From positions 2,259-9,132 of the forward strand of contig PLTW01000046.1 of NCBI GenBank assembly GCA_003164655.1: DNA of 6,874 nucleotides, in the 5' to 3' direction. This DNA comes from Actinomycetota bacterium (lineage in GTDB: Bacteria; Actinomycetota; Thermoleophilia; UBA2241). Position numbers and translations under genes: made by a program. The notes under the pieces are model-generated. The model was not told the DNA's origin, did not search any database, and worked only from the letters and a program-made list of their open reading frames with translations. Below are positions 1 to 5,872 of this stretch, one piece after another. The stretch's first letter is position 1; every line of letters begins with the position of its first letter.

Positions 1-1
1 G

Positions 2-772
2 CTGGCCCGCGCCTGGAGGCCCCACACGCGCCTCGTCGCCGTGACTCACGCCTCGAACGTCACCGGCACGATCCAGCCGGTCGGCGCCTGCGGACGCATC
101 GTGCGAGAACGGGGCGGCCTGCTGCTGGTCGACGCCGGGCAGAGCGCCGGGGTCGTGCCGATCGACGTCGCGGCCGACCTGATCGACCTGCTGGCTTTCA
201 CCGGGCACAAGGGGCTCCTGGGCCCGACGGGCACCGGCGGCCTCGTGGTCGGCGAGCGCGCCGAGGTCGCGCCCTGGCGCGAAGGCGGCACCGGCGGCGA
301 CTCCGCCGACCCCCTGCAGCCCGCCGACCTGCCCTGGCACCTCGAGGGCGGCACGCCCAACGTCTTCGGCATCGCCGGGTTGCGAGAGGGCCTGCGCCTG
401 CTCCTCGAGCGCGGCGTCGAGAACGTCCTCGCCCACGAGCGCGCGCTGCTGGCCACACTCCTGGGAGCGCTGCGCCGGCCGGAGCTGTTCTCGTTCTACG
501 GGGCCGACAGGCTCATCCTCGAGCGCGGCGGCGAGGGCCGGGTCGGCCTGCTGTCGTTCACCATGGCCGGCTACGCGCCCGACGAGCTCGCCACCCTGCT
601 CGACCAGCATTTCGAGATCGCGGTGCGGCCCGGCCTGGACTGCGCCCCCTATGCCCACCAGCACCTGGGCACGTTCCCGGCCGGCGCGACCCGCCTGAGC
701 GTCGGCTTCATGAGCACCGAGGACGACGTGCTCGAAGCCGCCGCGGCGCTGAACGAGCTGACCGGGTTCTGA
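2..772 (+). CDS. Class V aminotransferase / cysteine desulfurase-family protein, 5'-truncated
   Basis: This is a PLP-dependent fold-type I enzyme. The frame is open from base 2, so the gene begins before the window and the internal GTG at 41 is not its start; the family block THASNVTGTIQPV is already under way there. About 256 residues are visible, against roughly 380 for the full family. Seen in order: the PLP-ring Asp in LLLVDAGQSAG (codon 131-133), the Schiff-base Lys in AFTGHKGLLGPTGTGG (codon 209-211), EGGTPNVFGIAGL, and GLDCAPYAHQHLGTFP with a Cys at 641-643 where desulfurases carry the persulfide cysteine. The GHKGLLGPTGTGGL and GTPN-GIAGL blocks resemble the EF2568-like branch (TIGR01977) more than SufS or IscS. 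The likely reaction is sulfur or selenium release from cysteine or selenocysteine in the cytoplasm; the exact substrate is inferred. It is convergent with the DUF1003 gene. Fold and family are secure, substrate is not. Confidence 0.9.
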   Translation: MARAWRPHTRLVAVTHASNVTGTIQPVGACGRIVRERGGLLLVDAGQSAGVVPIDVAADLIDLLAFTGHKGLLGPTGTGGLVVGERAEVAPWREGGTGGDSADPLQPADLPWHLEGGTPNVFGIAGLREGLRLLLERGVENVLAHERALLATLLGALRRPELFSFYGADRLILERGGEGRVGLLSFTMAGYAPDELATLLDQHFEIAVRPGLDCAPYAHQHLGTFPAGATRLSVGFMSTEDDVLEAAAALNELTGF

Positions 773-811
773 CCGGGGCCAGAACCGCCCGCGACGACCT
801 TCGCCGTGACG

Positions 812-830
812 GGCCCGGCTCAGACGGGCC
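812..830. terminator. Possible weak bidirectional terminator hairpin
   Basis: In the 120-base gap between two convergent genes (773-892) there is a perfect 6-bp inverted repeat, GGCCCG at 812-817 and CGGGCC at 825-830, with a 7-base loop. No T-tract follows on either strand. A second, looser pair (CGGCGCC at 852-858, GGCGCCG at 886-892) lies beside the DUF1003 stop. In DNA this GC-rich such pairs arise easily by chance, so location is the main support. No gene is visible in the gap. Confidence 0.25.
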
Positions 831-892
831 GAGCTCGACGTTGGTCTGCGCCGGCGCCAGCGCACGGGCCGCCGGCAACCCAGGCGGCGCCG

Positions 893-1330
893 TCAGGATC
901 CCGGCGCGGCGTCCTTGAGCTCGTGCAGCTCATTGGTCATCTTGTGGATCGCCGTGGTGAGCTCGAGGATCTGGTTGGAGAGCTGAATGATCTGCTCGTT
1001 CTGGTGCTCCTCGGTCTGCACCGTCTGCCACTGGGCGTCGGCCAGCACCTGGCGGCGGGCGTCGGCGCGGTTCTGGCTTATCATGACGAACGTCGACAGA
1101 AAGATCGCCTCCAGCGAGACGATCATGGTGAGCAGCCCAAACGGATAGCGCTCGACGCCGATCAGGATCCAGAGCGAAAACCAGGCGATGTGCACATACA
1201 CGAAGGTCATCGATCCGGCAAAGGTGGTGATGGCGTCGGCGATGCGCGACTGGGCGCTTTGCAGGCGCAGCTCGTTGTGGCGCAGGAGGGCGGGATGCTT
1301 GGGCGTCGCCGCGGATGGGCCGGCTTCCAT
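893..1330 (-). CDS. DUF1003 small membrane protein
   Basis: The product is 145 residues and matches the DUF1003 family, whose function is not established. Two hydrophobic segments are visible at about residues 36-58 (through FVYVHIAWFSLWILIGV) and 64-85 (PFGLLTMIVSLEAIFLSTF), followed at once by the typical SQNR block (85-88). Residues about 95-140 are charged and heptad-like (EQIIQLSNQILEL and onward), a probable cytoplasmic coiled coil. The frame is open for 55 codons upstream, but the ATG at 1330 is chosen: it follows an AGGAG (complement of 1335-1339) at 4 bases, the family homology begins soon after it, and the upstream extension is Arg-rich with no family character. It is divergent from the HtrA gene and convergent with the aminotransferase, so probably monocistronic. 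A role as a small envelope protein that oligomerises through the coiled coil is a guess. Confidence 0.85.
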   Translation of the reverse strand: MEAGPSAATPKHPALLRHNELRLQSAQSRIADAITTFAGSMTFVYVHIAWFSLWILIGVERYPFGLLTMIVSLEAIFLSTFVMISQNRADARRQVLADAQWQTVQTEEHQNEQIIQLSNQILELTTAIHKMTNELHELKDAAPGS

Positions 1331-1530
1331 GAAGCTCCTCTCGGTCGTTTGTGACGCCCACCAGATATCGGCCGGTCGGCCGCCCTGAAGAACGCTGCGA
1401 CGGCGCCTGCGACCAAGCGGCGCGGCGCGTCCTCGCGTGCTGTTCGACCGGCCGGACCGATCTCCTGCGGTTCGCCGGGGCGAGGCGCGCTGCACGGCGT
1501 TCGCGTCGCGGCCGATGGCGGGTCTTAATT

Positions 1531-1574
1531 CTCAGGAGACTCCAAGGCAGCGCTCAGACGCTCCTCAGCGCGAG
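1531..1574 (+). promoter_or_regulatory. Phased 11-bp direct repeats, candidate response-regulator operator
   Basis: CTCAG occurs at 1531-1535, 1553-1557 and 1564-1568, and a degenerate copy (CCAAG) sits at 1542-1546, so four units start exactly 11 bases apart. Direct repeats at one-helical-turn spacing are the known site architecture of OmpR/PhoB-family winged-helix response regulators, which bind head to tail. The last unit begins 15 bases before a candidate -10 box, so the array covers the place where a -35 should be. No good -35 is visible there. That is the layout of an activator-dependent promoter. The repeats are seen directly; the regulator family is inferred. Confidence 0.55.
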
Positions 1575-1578
1575 GTGT

Positions 1579-1584
1579 TACAAC
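1579..1584 (+). promoter_or_regulatory. Candidate -10 box (TACAAC) for the HtrA gene
   Basis: TACAAC matches four of six bases of the TATAAT consensus and lies in one of the few A/T-containing spots of the intergenic region, directly downstream of the phased repeat. Transcription would start near 1591 and give a leader of about 93 bases. The -35 position (about 1556-1561) has no consensus, in keeping with an activator requirement. A TTGACA at 1589-1594 is a perfect -35 word, but nothing like a -10 lies 16-18 bases after it. Confidence 0.4.
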
Positions 1585-1674
1585 TACGTTGACAGGCCAG
1601 ACGACGCTGGGGTTCCCGGGCCTCGCATCGATCGCCCGCGTCGGGGAACACTGGGGTAGCAGCAGCGAGCAGGC

Positions 1675-1679
1675 GGAGG
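1675..1679 (+). promoter_or_regulatory. Ribosome binding site of the HtrA gene
   Basis: GGAGG lies 4 bases before the ATG at 1684 and fixes that start. The DUF1003 (AGGAG) and L,D-transpeptidase (AAGGGAG) genes show the same short 4-base gap between core motif and start codon. Confidence 0.75.
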
Positions 1680-1683
1680 CGCA

Positions 1684-3312
1684 ATGACCGATTCATCGAC
1701 GCCGGGAGGGCCTTTCGGGGCCCCGGGCCCCGACGAAACAGGGGCCTTCGACGGCCGCACCGACGGCGCCCAGGCCAATCCTCCCAACACGCCCTGGAGC
1801 GCTCCGGACGGCGGCTGGGACCAGCCGGGCCCCCAAGTCGTGGGTTGGGGTCTGCCCTCGCCGCAATCAGGCTGGACACCGCTGCCCGACGGTGGCTGGA
1901 GTCCCCCGCCCCGACCCGAGGCGACCTGGATCTCGCCGCCTCCGCGGCAGGCGACCTGGAACTCGCCGCCGCCACCGCAGGCGCCGTGGATCTCGCCGCC
2001 GCCACCGCCGGCGACAGCGCCCTCACCGCAGCCGTCCAGGGGAGCCGGTCCGCATCGCCGACACCGTCTCGCGCGAGTCGTGGCAAGCGGGCTGCTGCTC
2101 GTCACCGCGCTGTTCGTCGGCGTCGCCATCAGTCACGACTTCTGGCAGACGCACACTGCCGCGACGACGCAATCACCGTCTCTGGGCGGTTCCGGCTCGA
2201 GCGGCGCGGGCTCTCTGCCCTCCGGCGGCTCCGGCGCGTCCGGTAGGGGACTCCTGCCCTCCGGCAACGGCGGCGGTTCCGGGTCTGGCGGCTCGTCGTC
2301 GGGCTCGGGCGCGAGCGGCGCGGGCGCCCCGAGCAACGTGACCTCGATCGCCGCGAAAGTCGATCCGGCGCTCGTCGACATCAACGTCACGCTGGGCTAT
2401 CAGTCCAGCCAGGCGGCCGCCACGGGGATCGTCCTGAACTCCTCGGGTCTCGTGCTCACCAACAACCACGTGGTCGACGGCGCCACCGCTCTCAGCGCCA
2501 CCGACGTGGGCAACGGCCGCACCTACCCGGCGACCGTGGTCGGCTACGACCGCAGCCACGACATCGCCGTCATCCAGTTGAACGGCGCCTCCGGTCTGAC
2601 GGCGGCGCAGCTCGGCGACTCTTCCAGGGTGACGGTCGGCCAGGCGGTCGTGGCTCTGGGCAACGCCGGCGGCACCGGCGGCACGCCCAGCGCGGCCGGC
2701 GGCTCGCTGGTGGCGCTCGACCAGCAGATCACCGCCGGTGACGCGAGCGCCGGAACGTCTGAGCGGTTGAGCGGCCTCATTCAGACCAACGCCGCCATTC
2801 AGCCGGGAGACTCCGGCGGGCCACTCGTGAACACCGCCGGACAAGTGATTGCCATTGACACCGCGGCGTCGAGCGGCTACTCGTTCAACGCGGCGGCCGG
2901 CCAGGGCTTCGCCGTTCCGGTGAACACGGCGCTGGCGATCGTCACCCAGATCCAGAACCACACCGCTTCGGCCACCGTGCACATCGGCGCGACGGCGTTT
3001 CTCGGCGTCGGCCTCGATCCCGCCGGCGGCCAGAGCGGCTTCGGCAGCGGCGGCCTCGGCAGTCAGTCCGGCTCGTCGGGCTCCGGCGCGACCATCGCCG
3101 ACGTGGTGCCGGGTGCGCCGGCGGCCCGGGCCGGCCTGACCGCCGGCGACACGATCGTCTCGGTCGACGGTCAGACCGTCGACTCGCCGACGACCTTGAG
3201 CTCGCTGCTCGGCAGCCACCATCCCGGCGACAGCGTGCGACTCGGCTGGACCGACAGCTCGGGCGCTCAGCACACGAGCACCGTGAAGCTCGCCTCGGGA
3301 CCGGCCGCCTGA
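1684..3312 (+). CDS. HtrA/DegP-like S1C serine protease with PDZ domain, membrane-anchored
   Basis: The 542-residue protein is a single-pass membrane protease facing outward, expected to degrade misfolded or exported proteins. Residues 1-125 are a Pro/Gly/Trp-rich cytoplasmic head containing a threefold 10-residue repeat. A basic patch (RRHR) precedes one membrane segment at about 131-150, and a Gly/Ser linker spans about 165-216. The trypsin-like domain (about 218-425) has a full triad: His262 in LTNNHVV, Asp293 in SHDIAVI and Ser377 in IQPGDSGGP. The PDZ domain covers about 437-535, with FLGVG at its start and GLTAGDTIVSVDG near the middle; a Gly/Ser insert at 447-468 interrupts it. The start is set by GGAGG 4 bases upstream. 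The gene stands alone, with a probable response-regulator-controlled promoter. Actinobacterial PepD/HtrA-like enzymes share this architecture. The family is certain; its substrates are not known. Confidence 0.95.
   Translation: MTDSSTPGGPFGAPGPDETGAFDGRTDGAQANPPNTPWSAPDGGWDQPGPQVVGWGLPSPQSGWTPLPDGGWSPPPRPEATWISPPPRQATWNSPPPPQAPWISPPPPPATAPSPQPSRGAGPHRRHRLARVVASGLLLVTALFVGVAISHDFWQTHTAATTQSPSLGGSGSSGAGSLPSGGSGASGRGLLPSGNGGGSGSGGSSSGSGASGAGAPSNVTSIAAKVDPALVDINVTLGYQSSQAAATGIVLNSSGLVLTNNHVVDGATALSATDVGNGRTYPATVVGYDRSHDIAVIQLNGASGLTAAQLGDSSRVTVGQAVVALGNAGGTGGTPSAAGGSLVALDQQITAGDASAGTSERLSGLIQTNAAIQPGDSGGPLVNTAGQVIAIDTAASSGYSFNAAAGQGFAVPVNTALAIVTQIQNHTASATVHIGATAFLGVGLDPAGGQSGFGSGGLGSQSGSSGSGATIADVVPGAPAARAGLTAGDTIVSVDGQTVDSPTTLSSLLGSHHPGDSVRLGWTDSSGAQHTSTVKLASGPAA
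1921..2010 (+). repeat. Three tandem 30-bp units within the HtrA coding sequence
   Basis: Units at 1921-1950, 1951-1980 and 1981-2010 encode ATWISPPPRQ, ATWNSPPPPQ and APWISPPPPP, residues 80-109 of the protease. All three share the W-x-S-P-P-P core and are in frame, so copy number can change without breaking the gene. A more degenerate copy (GWSPPPRPE) lies just upstream. They form the end of the cytoplasmic Pro-rich head. Confidence 0.9.
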
Positions 3313-3331
3313 CGACCGCCGCCTGACGGCG

Positions 3332-4624
3332 CTAAGAGACGGCCACGAGCGTGCCGATGGGGTCGTATCTGAACACCACGGCGGCGGCGGAGTAGGGCAG
3401 CTCGACGCAGCCGACGCTCTGCGGGTACCCATAGGACGCCCGCGGAAAGCCGTGCACGGCGTCGCCGCCGTTGAAGTAGGCGACGTACGGCACGCCGGGA
3501 TCGCTGTAATGGCTGCCGTCGGGGTTGGTGCCGGTCATCGTCGTCGACAGAAAACGCGCGTAGACCGGAAACGTGCCGCGCGCCGTGGGCCGCTGGGCGA
3601 CGCCGGTGTTGGTCGGGCTCTCAAAGACGACCCGGCCGTCCTGCCAGACCCGGAGCGTCTCAGGGATCGACATCGAGACCTCGATGTAGCGGTAGTCGCG
3701 CCTGCCGACGAGGTGCCGGGAGGCCGCCGCAAGCAGGTCGTTCCACACGCTGGGGCCGACGACGCCATCGTCGGCGAGCTTGTGGTCGGATTCGAAGGCC
3801 ATGACCGCGCCCCTGATCAGGGTCGTGTACCGGCGGGGCCGCCATAGCGCGGCCAGCGCCGACGGAACGTGGCGATATCGCCAAGTGATGACCCCCGAGC
3901 GCGGCTTGAGGGAGATGAGGTCGACATTGCGCGGCTCGCGCACGAGAGCCGACACGTAGCGCGTCTTGCCGGCCGAGCTCTGTGCGCCACTGCCCGACGT
4001 CTGCCCGCCCACCACCAGCTCAAAGCGCAGCGGCAGGTACCCCAGCTCGGCGAGAAGCTGCTGAAGACGCAGCGTCGACGAAGGCCCGCTGACCGTGAAC
4101 GACAGCGTGGAGCCGCTCTTCAGGCGGACGCCGTCGGCGGCGAGCACGCCGCCGACTCCACCGGGAATGGTCAGCCTCACCTTGGCATATATGGGCAGGT
4201 GGCCTGTCGGCACGAACTGCAGCGTCGAGCGGTCGACGACCTTCCAGGCGCCCGGCACCCTGGGGGTCAGCCAGGGACGCGGCGTGTTGCCGGCCAGCGG
4301 CGCCGAGAAGCGGATCCTGACGGCGCTCGCAAATGGGACGTTCGTGGCTTTGGCGCGCGGCGACACCGACACGACCCGCAGGGACGGGAGCGCGGTCGGC
4401 GAGGGGCTCGGCGAGGGGCTCGGGCTCGGCGACGTGCTCGGGCTCGGGCTCGGCGGCACAGTCGATGTCGGCGACGCGGACGGGCCCGCGGTCGCAGCGG
4501 ACGTCGGGGTCGACGCCGAGGCGGGCGAGACGACTCCTGCCGGAAGCACGGCGGCGGCGGCAACGACGGCCACGACAACGAGCCCCACCACCGGTAGCGC
4601 CAATCTGGCAGCGATCTTCTTCAC
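3332..4624 (-). CDS. Secreted L,D-transpeptidase (YkuD) with Big_5-like and peptidoglycan-binding regions
   Basis: The 430-residue exported enzyme probably makes 3-3 cross-links in peptidoglycan or attaches proteins to it. A signal peptide (MKK, hydrophobic to about 30) ends in ASA, with likely cleavage after residue 37. A Ser/Pro/Thr-rich spacer follows (38-80). Residues 83-180 look like a bacterial Ig-like (Big_5) domain (SVSPRAKATNVPF). A peptidoglycan-binding repeat appears split: LQQLLAELGYLPL at 188-200 and MAFESDHKLADDGVVGPSVW at 275-294, with an insertion between. The YkuD domain covers 312-429, with catalytic Cys406 in QSVGCVELP and His391 in VHGFPRAS. Canonical YkuD sites read S-H/T-G-C; here Val replaces the His/Thr. 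The start is GTG (complement of 4622-4624) with AAGGGAG 4 bases upstream, and the signal peptide begins right there. It is convergent with the HtrA gene, 19 bases apart. Confidence 0.93.
   Translation of the reverse strand: MKKIAARLALPVVGLVVVAVVAAAAVLPAGVVSPASASTPTSAATAGPSASPTSTVPPSPSPSTSPSPSPSPSPSPTALPSLRVVSVSPRAKATNVPFASAVRIRFSAPLAGNTPRPWLTPRVPGAWKVVDRSTLQFVPTGHLPIYAKVRLTIPGGVGGVLAADGVRLKSGSTLSFTVSGPSSTLRLQQLLAELGYLPLRFELVVGGQTSGSGAQSSAGKTRYVSALVREPRNVDLISLKPRSGVITWRYRHVPSALAALWRPRRYTTLIRGAVMAFESDHKLADDGVVGPSVWNDLLAAASRHLVGRRDYRYIEVSMSIPETLRVWQDGRVVFESPTNTGVAQRPTARGTFPVYARFLSTTMTGTNPDGSHYSDPGVPYVAYFNGGDAVHGFPRASYGYPQSVGCVELPYSAAAVVFRYDPIGTLVAVS
4380..4457 (-). repeat. Low-complexity Ser-Pro dipeptide tract in the L,D-transpeptidase gene
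   Basis: The coding strand repeats six-base Ser-Pro units (about residues 57-80, PSPSPSPSPSP pattern). It reads on the plus strand as recurring GAGGGGCTCGGC and GGGCTCGGGCTCGG units. It forms the extended wall-spanning spacer between signal peptide and folded domains. Such a tract is prone to slippage in steps of two codons, keeping frame. Confidence 0.8.
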
Positions 4625-4758
4625 AGGGCTCCCTTCGAAATCAGACCCCGCGGAGGGTCTCGAGACTGTGGCTGAGCGACCGAGGGCCGCCTATGATTTT
4701 CCTTCTGGCACAGTGTAAAGGTAAAAGCGGCCGGCTGCTAGAGCGACGCCGACGATCG
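4625..4758 (-). promoter_or_regulatory. Leader and candidate promoter of the L,D-transpeptidase gene
   Basis: On the minus strand this 134-base gap contains its only A/T-rich part at 4693-4726. A TTTACA (complement of 4714-4719) and an AATCAT (complement of 4693-4698) could be -35 and -10, but the 15-base spacing is short and the call is weak. Between this and the ribosome site lie a 6-bp hairpin, AGACCC at 4643-4648 and GGGTCT at 4655-4660, and an overlapping perfect 10-bp palindrome GTCTCGAGAC at 4657-4666; these could form alternative structures in the leader. An imperfect palindrome at 4726-4739 followed by four T on the minus strand might end the upstream ferredoxin transcript. No small gene is evident. 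Confidence 0.35.
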
Positions 4759-5796
4759 TCACAGTGGATCCATGACGATCGCCGCTCTCCGGCAGCCGGT
4801 GGCGCAGAGTCCGCAGCCACGGCACAGGGCACGATCGATGGCCGGCACGGCCACCTCACCGTGGGTCGGACCCGCCGAGCGCACGACGGCCGCGAACGGG
4901 CAGCGCGCCGCGCAATGGTTGCAGCCGTCGCACGCGGCGGCCTCGATGCGGGCCACGTAGCGGGCGAGCGGCCAGCGCTTGACGGCATCGAGGCGCTCCC
5001 CGGCAAGCTGCGGAAAGCAGCAGTCCGGGCAGCAGGTGCAGATGCCGCGCATGGGCGTGCCCGGCAGGCCACCGGTGTGCATGAGGCCCTGGCGGTTGGC
5101 CTCGCGGACATTGTCGATGGCCCGCTGCGGCGAGATCTCCCAGCCGAGCTCGTGATAGTGGCCGTGGGGACCCTCGAAGCGCAGGCAGTTCAGGGTCGGC
5201 TTGTGGCAGCGGCCCATGATGGCCCGGCAGTCGCACGGAAAGAGGTAGACGTGCTCCTGAGCGTTCAGGATGGTCTCGACTTCGTCGAGCAGCAGATAGG
5301 TGTGATTCTCGATGGGGTCGATGGGGCGCCCGGCTTTGGCGGCCTCGACATACGGCCGCGCCTGCTCGACATAGGACGAAAGCTCCCACTCCCGCAGCCG
5401 GTCGCGCACATCGTCGGGCAGATCGAGCCAGCCCTCGAAGAAGATCCAGACCACGAAACGGTCGTGGAACGAGGCCGCCGCATAGCGCCCGCGGGGAGCG
5501 CGGTCGACCACGCTGCGCCGGAAGGCACGCTCGAGAAAGGCACGGACCTCGCCGCGGGCGGCGTCGGGTGCGACCAGGCGCCGCAAGGCCGTGACCCCCA
5601 GCGGCCCGTCGGCTAGAGCGGCGACCAGCGCCGTCTCGGCCGGCTCGTAGAAGCGGTCGAGGTAGGCCAGCACGAACTCAGGGGCGCCGACCGCCTGAGC
5701 GACGAGCGACAACGACGCGGTCGTGCTGTCCTGGACGATCGACTCCCCGGGCGCCGGCATCGGCCGCAGACTGGTGTCGCCTTGTTTCATGGCCAC
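4759..5796 (-). CDS. Multi-cluster 4Fe-4S ferredoxin-like protein with N-terminal helical domain
   Basis: The 345-residue cytoplasmic protein has 17 cysteines, all in its C-terminal half. Residues about 36-140 are helical and resemble a winged-helix region. C188, C190, C197 and C204 form a C-x-C-R-x6-C-x2-P-x3-C-L motif. GICTCCPDCC has five cysteines (253, 255, 256, 259, 260). The end carries two ferredoxin motifs: C289, C292, C295, C299-Pro, and C325, C328, C331, C335, where the usual Pro after the last Cys is Arg. Two 4Fe-4S clusters are therefore well supported and one or two more are possible. The start chosen is GTG at 5796: AAGGA (complement of 5804-5808) lies 7 bases before it, whereas the ATG two codons later is 13 bases away. 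The gene lies 76 bases after the serine-dehydratase-like gene on the same strand, so they are probably co-transcribed. A role as electron carrier or Fe-S partner is inferred; the exact function is unknown. Confidence 0.85.
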   Translation of the reverse strand: MAMKQGDTSLRPMPAPGESIVQDSTTASLSLVAQAVGAPEFVLAYLDRFYEPAETALVAALADGPLGVTALRRLVAPDAARGEVRAFLERAFRRSVVDRAPRGRYAAASFHDRFVVWIFFEGWLDLPDDVRDRLREWELSSYVEQARPYVEAAKAGRPIDPIENHTYLLLDEVETILNAQEHVYLFPCDCRAIMGRCHKPTLNCLRFEGPHGHYHELGWEISPQRAIDNVREANRQGLMHTGGLPGTPMRGICTCCPDCCFPQLAGERLDAVKRWPLARYVARIEAAACDGCNHCAARCPFAAVVRSAGPTHGEVAVPAIDRALCRGCGLCATGCRRAAIVMDPL

Positions 5797-5803
5797 GGGA
5801 GCA

Positions 5804-5808
5804 TCCTT
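5804..5808 (-). promoter_or_regulatory. Ribosome binding site deciding the ferredoxin-like gene start
   Basis: On the minus strand AAGGA, preceded by further A residues, stands 7 bases before GTG (5796) and 13 before the in-frame ATG (5790). The spacing favours the GTG. The choice changes the protein by only two residues. Confidence 0.6.
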
Positions 5809-5837
5809 TTTATGATAGCGCGTTCTGGGCGACACTT

Positions 5838-5872
5838 CAGCGCGGCGGTCGCGGCTCGCCGGAGAAGCGCTG
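5838..5872 (-). other. Inverted repeat in the gap between the Fe-S lyase and ferredoxin genes
   Basis: Just after the stop of the serine-dehydratase-like gene a 6-bp pair (CAGCGC at 5838-5843, GCGCTG at 5867-5872 on the plus strand) encloses a 4-bp pair (GGCG at 5844-5847, CGCC at 5857-5860), leaving a 9-base loop and a one-sided bulge. It may be a 3' end stabiliser or partial terminator lowering downstream expression. It has no T-tract and could be chance in GC-rich DNA. Confidence 0.3.

Larger units (their letters stand above)
1331..1683. other. Divergent intergenic region between DUF1003 and htrA genes
   Basis: This 353-base stretch separates two outward-facing genes and must hold both promoters. 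The half nearest htrA contains the 11-base-phased CTCAG repeat and a candidate -10, listed separately. Next to the DUF1003 gene there is a dyad at 1369-1382, CGGCC and GGCCG around a 4-base centre, which could fold in the DUF1003 leader or bind a repressor; I cannot tell which. I found no convincing -35/-10 pair for DUF1003. The Arg-rich open frames crossing the region look like products of base composition, not genes. Confidence 0.8.

Noticed and set aside
1331..1495. N-terminal 55-codon extension of the DUF1003 protein
   Set aside because: The extension is Arg-rich and unlike the family, while an ATG with AGGAG 4 bases upstream sits at 1330.
1589..1617. TTGACA as -35 of a sigma70-type promoter for the HtrA gene
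   Set aside because: No -10-like sequence is found 16-18 bases downstream; the region there reads GGTTCCC.
1351..1659. A 102-codon open frame in the divergent intergenic region
   Set aside because: Arg-rich with no family resemblance, and it would cover the phased repeat and candidate promoter.
2173..3432. A 419-codon open frame on the minus strand across the HtrA gene
   Set aside because: It mirrors the protease codon structure in GC-rich DNA, has an Arg/Gly/Ala-rich composition without recognisable domains, and the sense frame has a complete catalytic triad.
4625..4758. A c-di-AMP (ydaO-type) riboswitch upstream of the L,D-transpeptidase, as seen for some actinobacterial wall enzymes
   Set aside because: None of the conserved riboswitch blocks I know are visible, and the leader is too short for the whole element plus a promoter.
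4333..5616. A 427-codon open frame on the plus strand across the L,D-transpeptidase and ferredoxin-like genes
   Set aside because: Its composition is Arg/Ala-rich, it runs through two unrelated genes whose minus-strand products have clear motifs, and no ribosome site supports it.
5787..5807. A five-codon leader ORF (ATG CTC CCG TGG CCA TGA, minus strand) overlapping the ferredoxin-like start as ATGA
   Set aside because: No ribosome site is spaced for its ATG, which overlaps the Shine-Dalgarno of the real gene; the overlap is likely chance.
5812..5817. TATCAT (minus strand) as a -10 box for the ferredoxin-like gene
   Set aside because: Transcription would begin inside the ribosome binding site, and the -35 candidate at 16-17 bases is poor.
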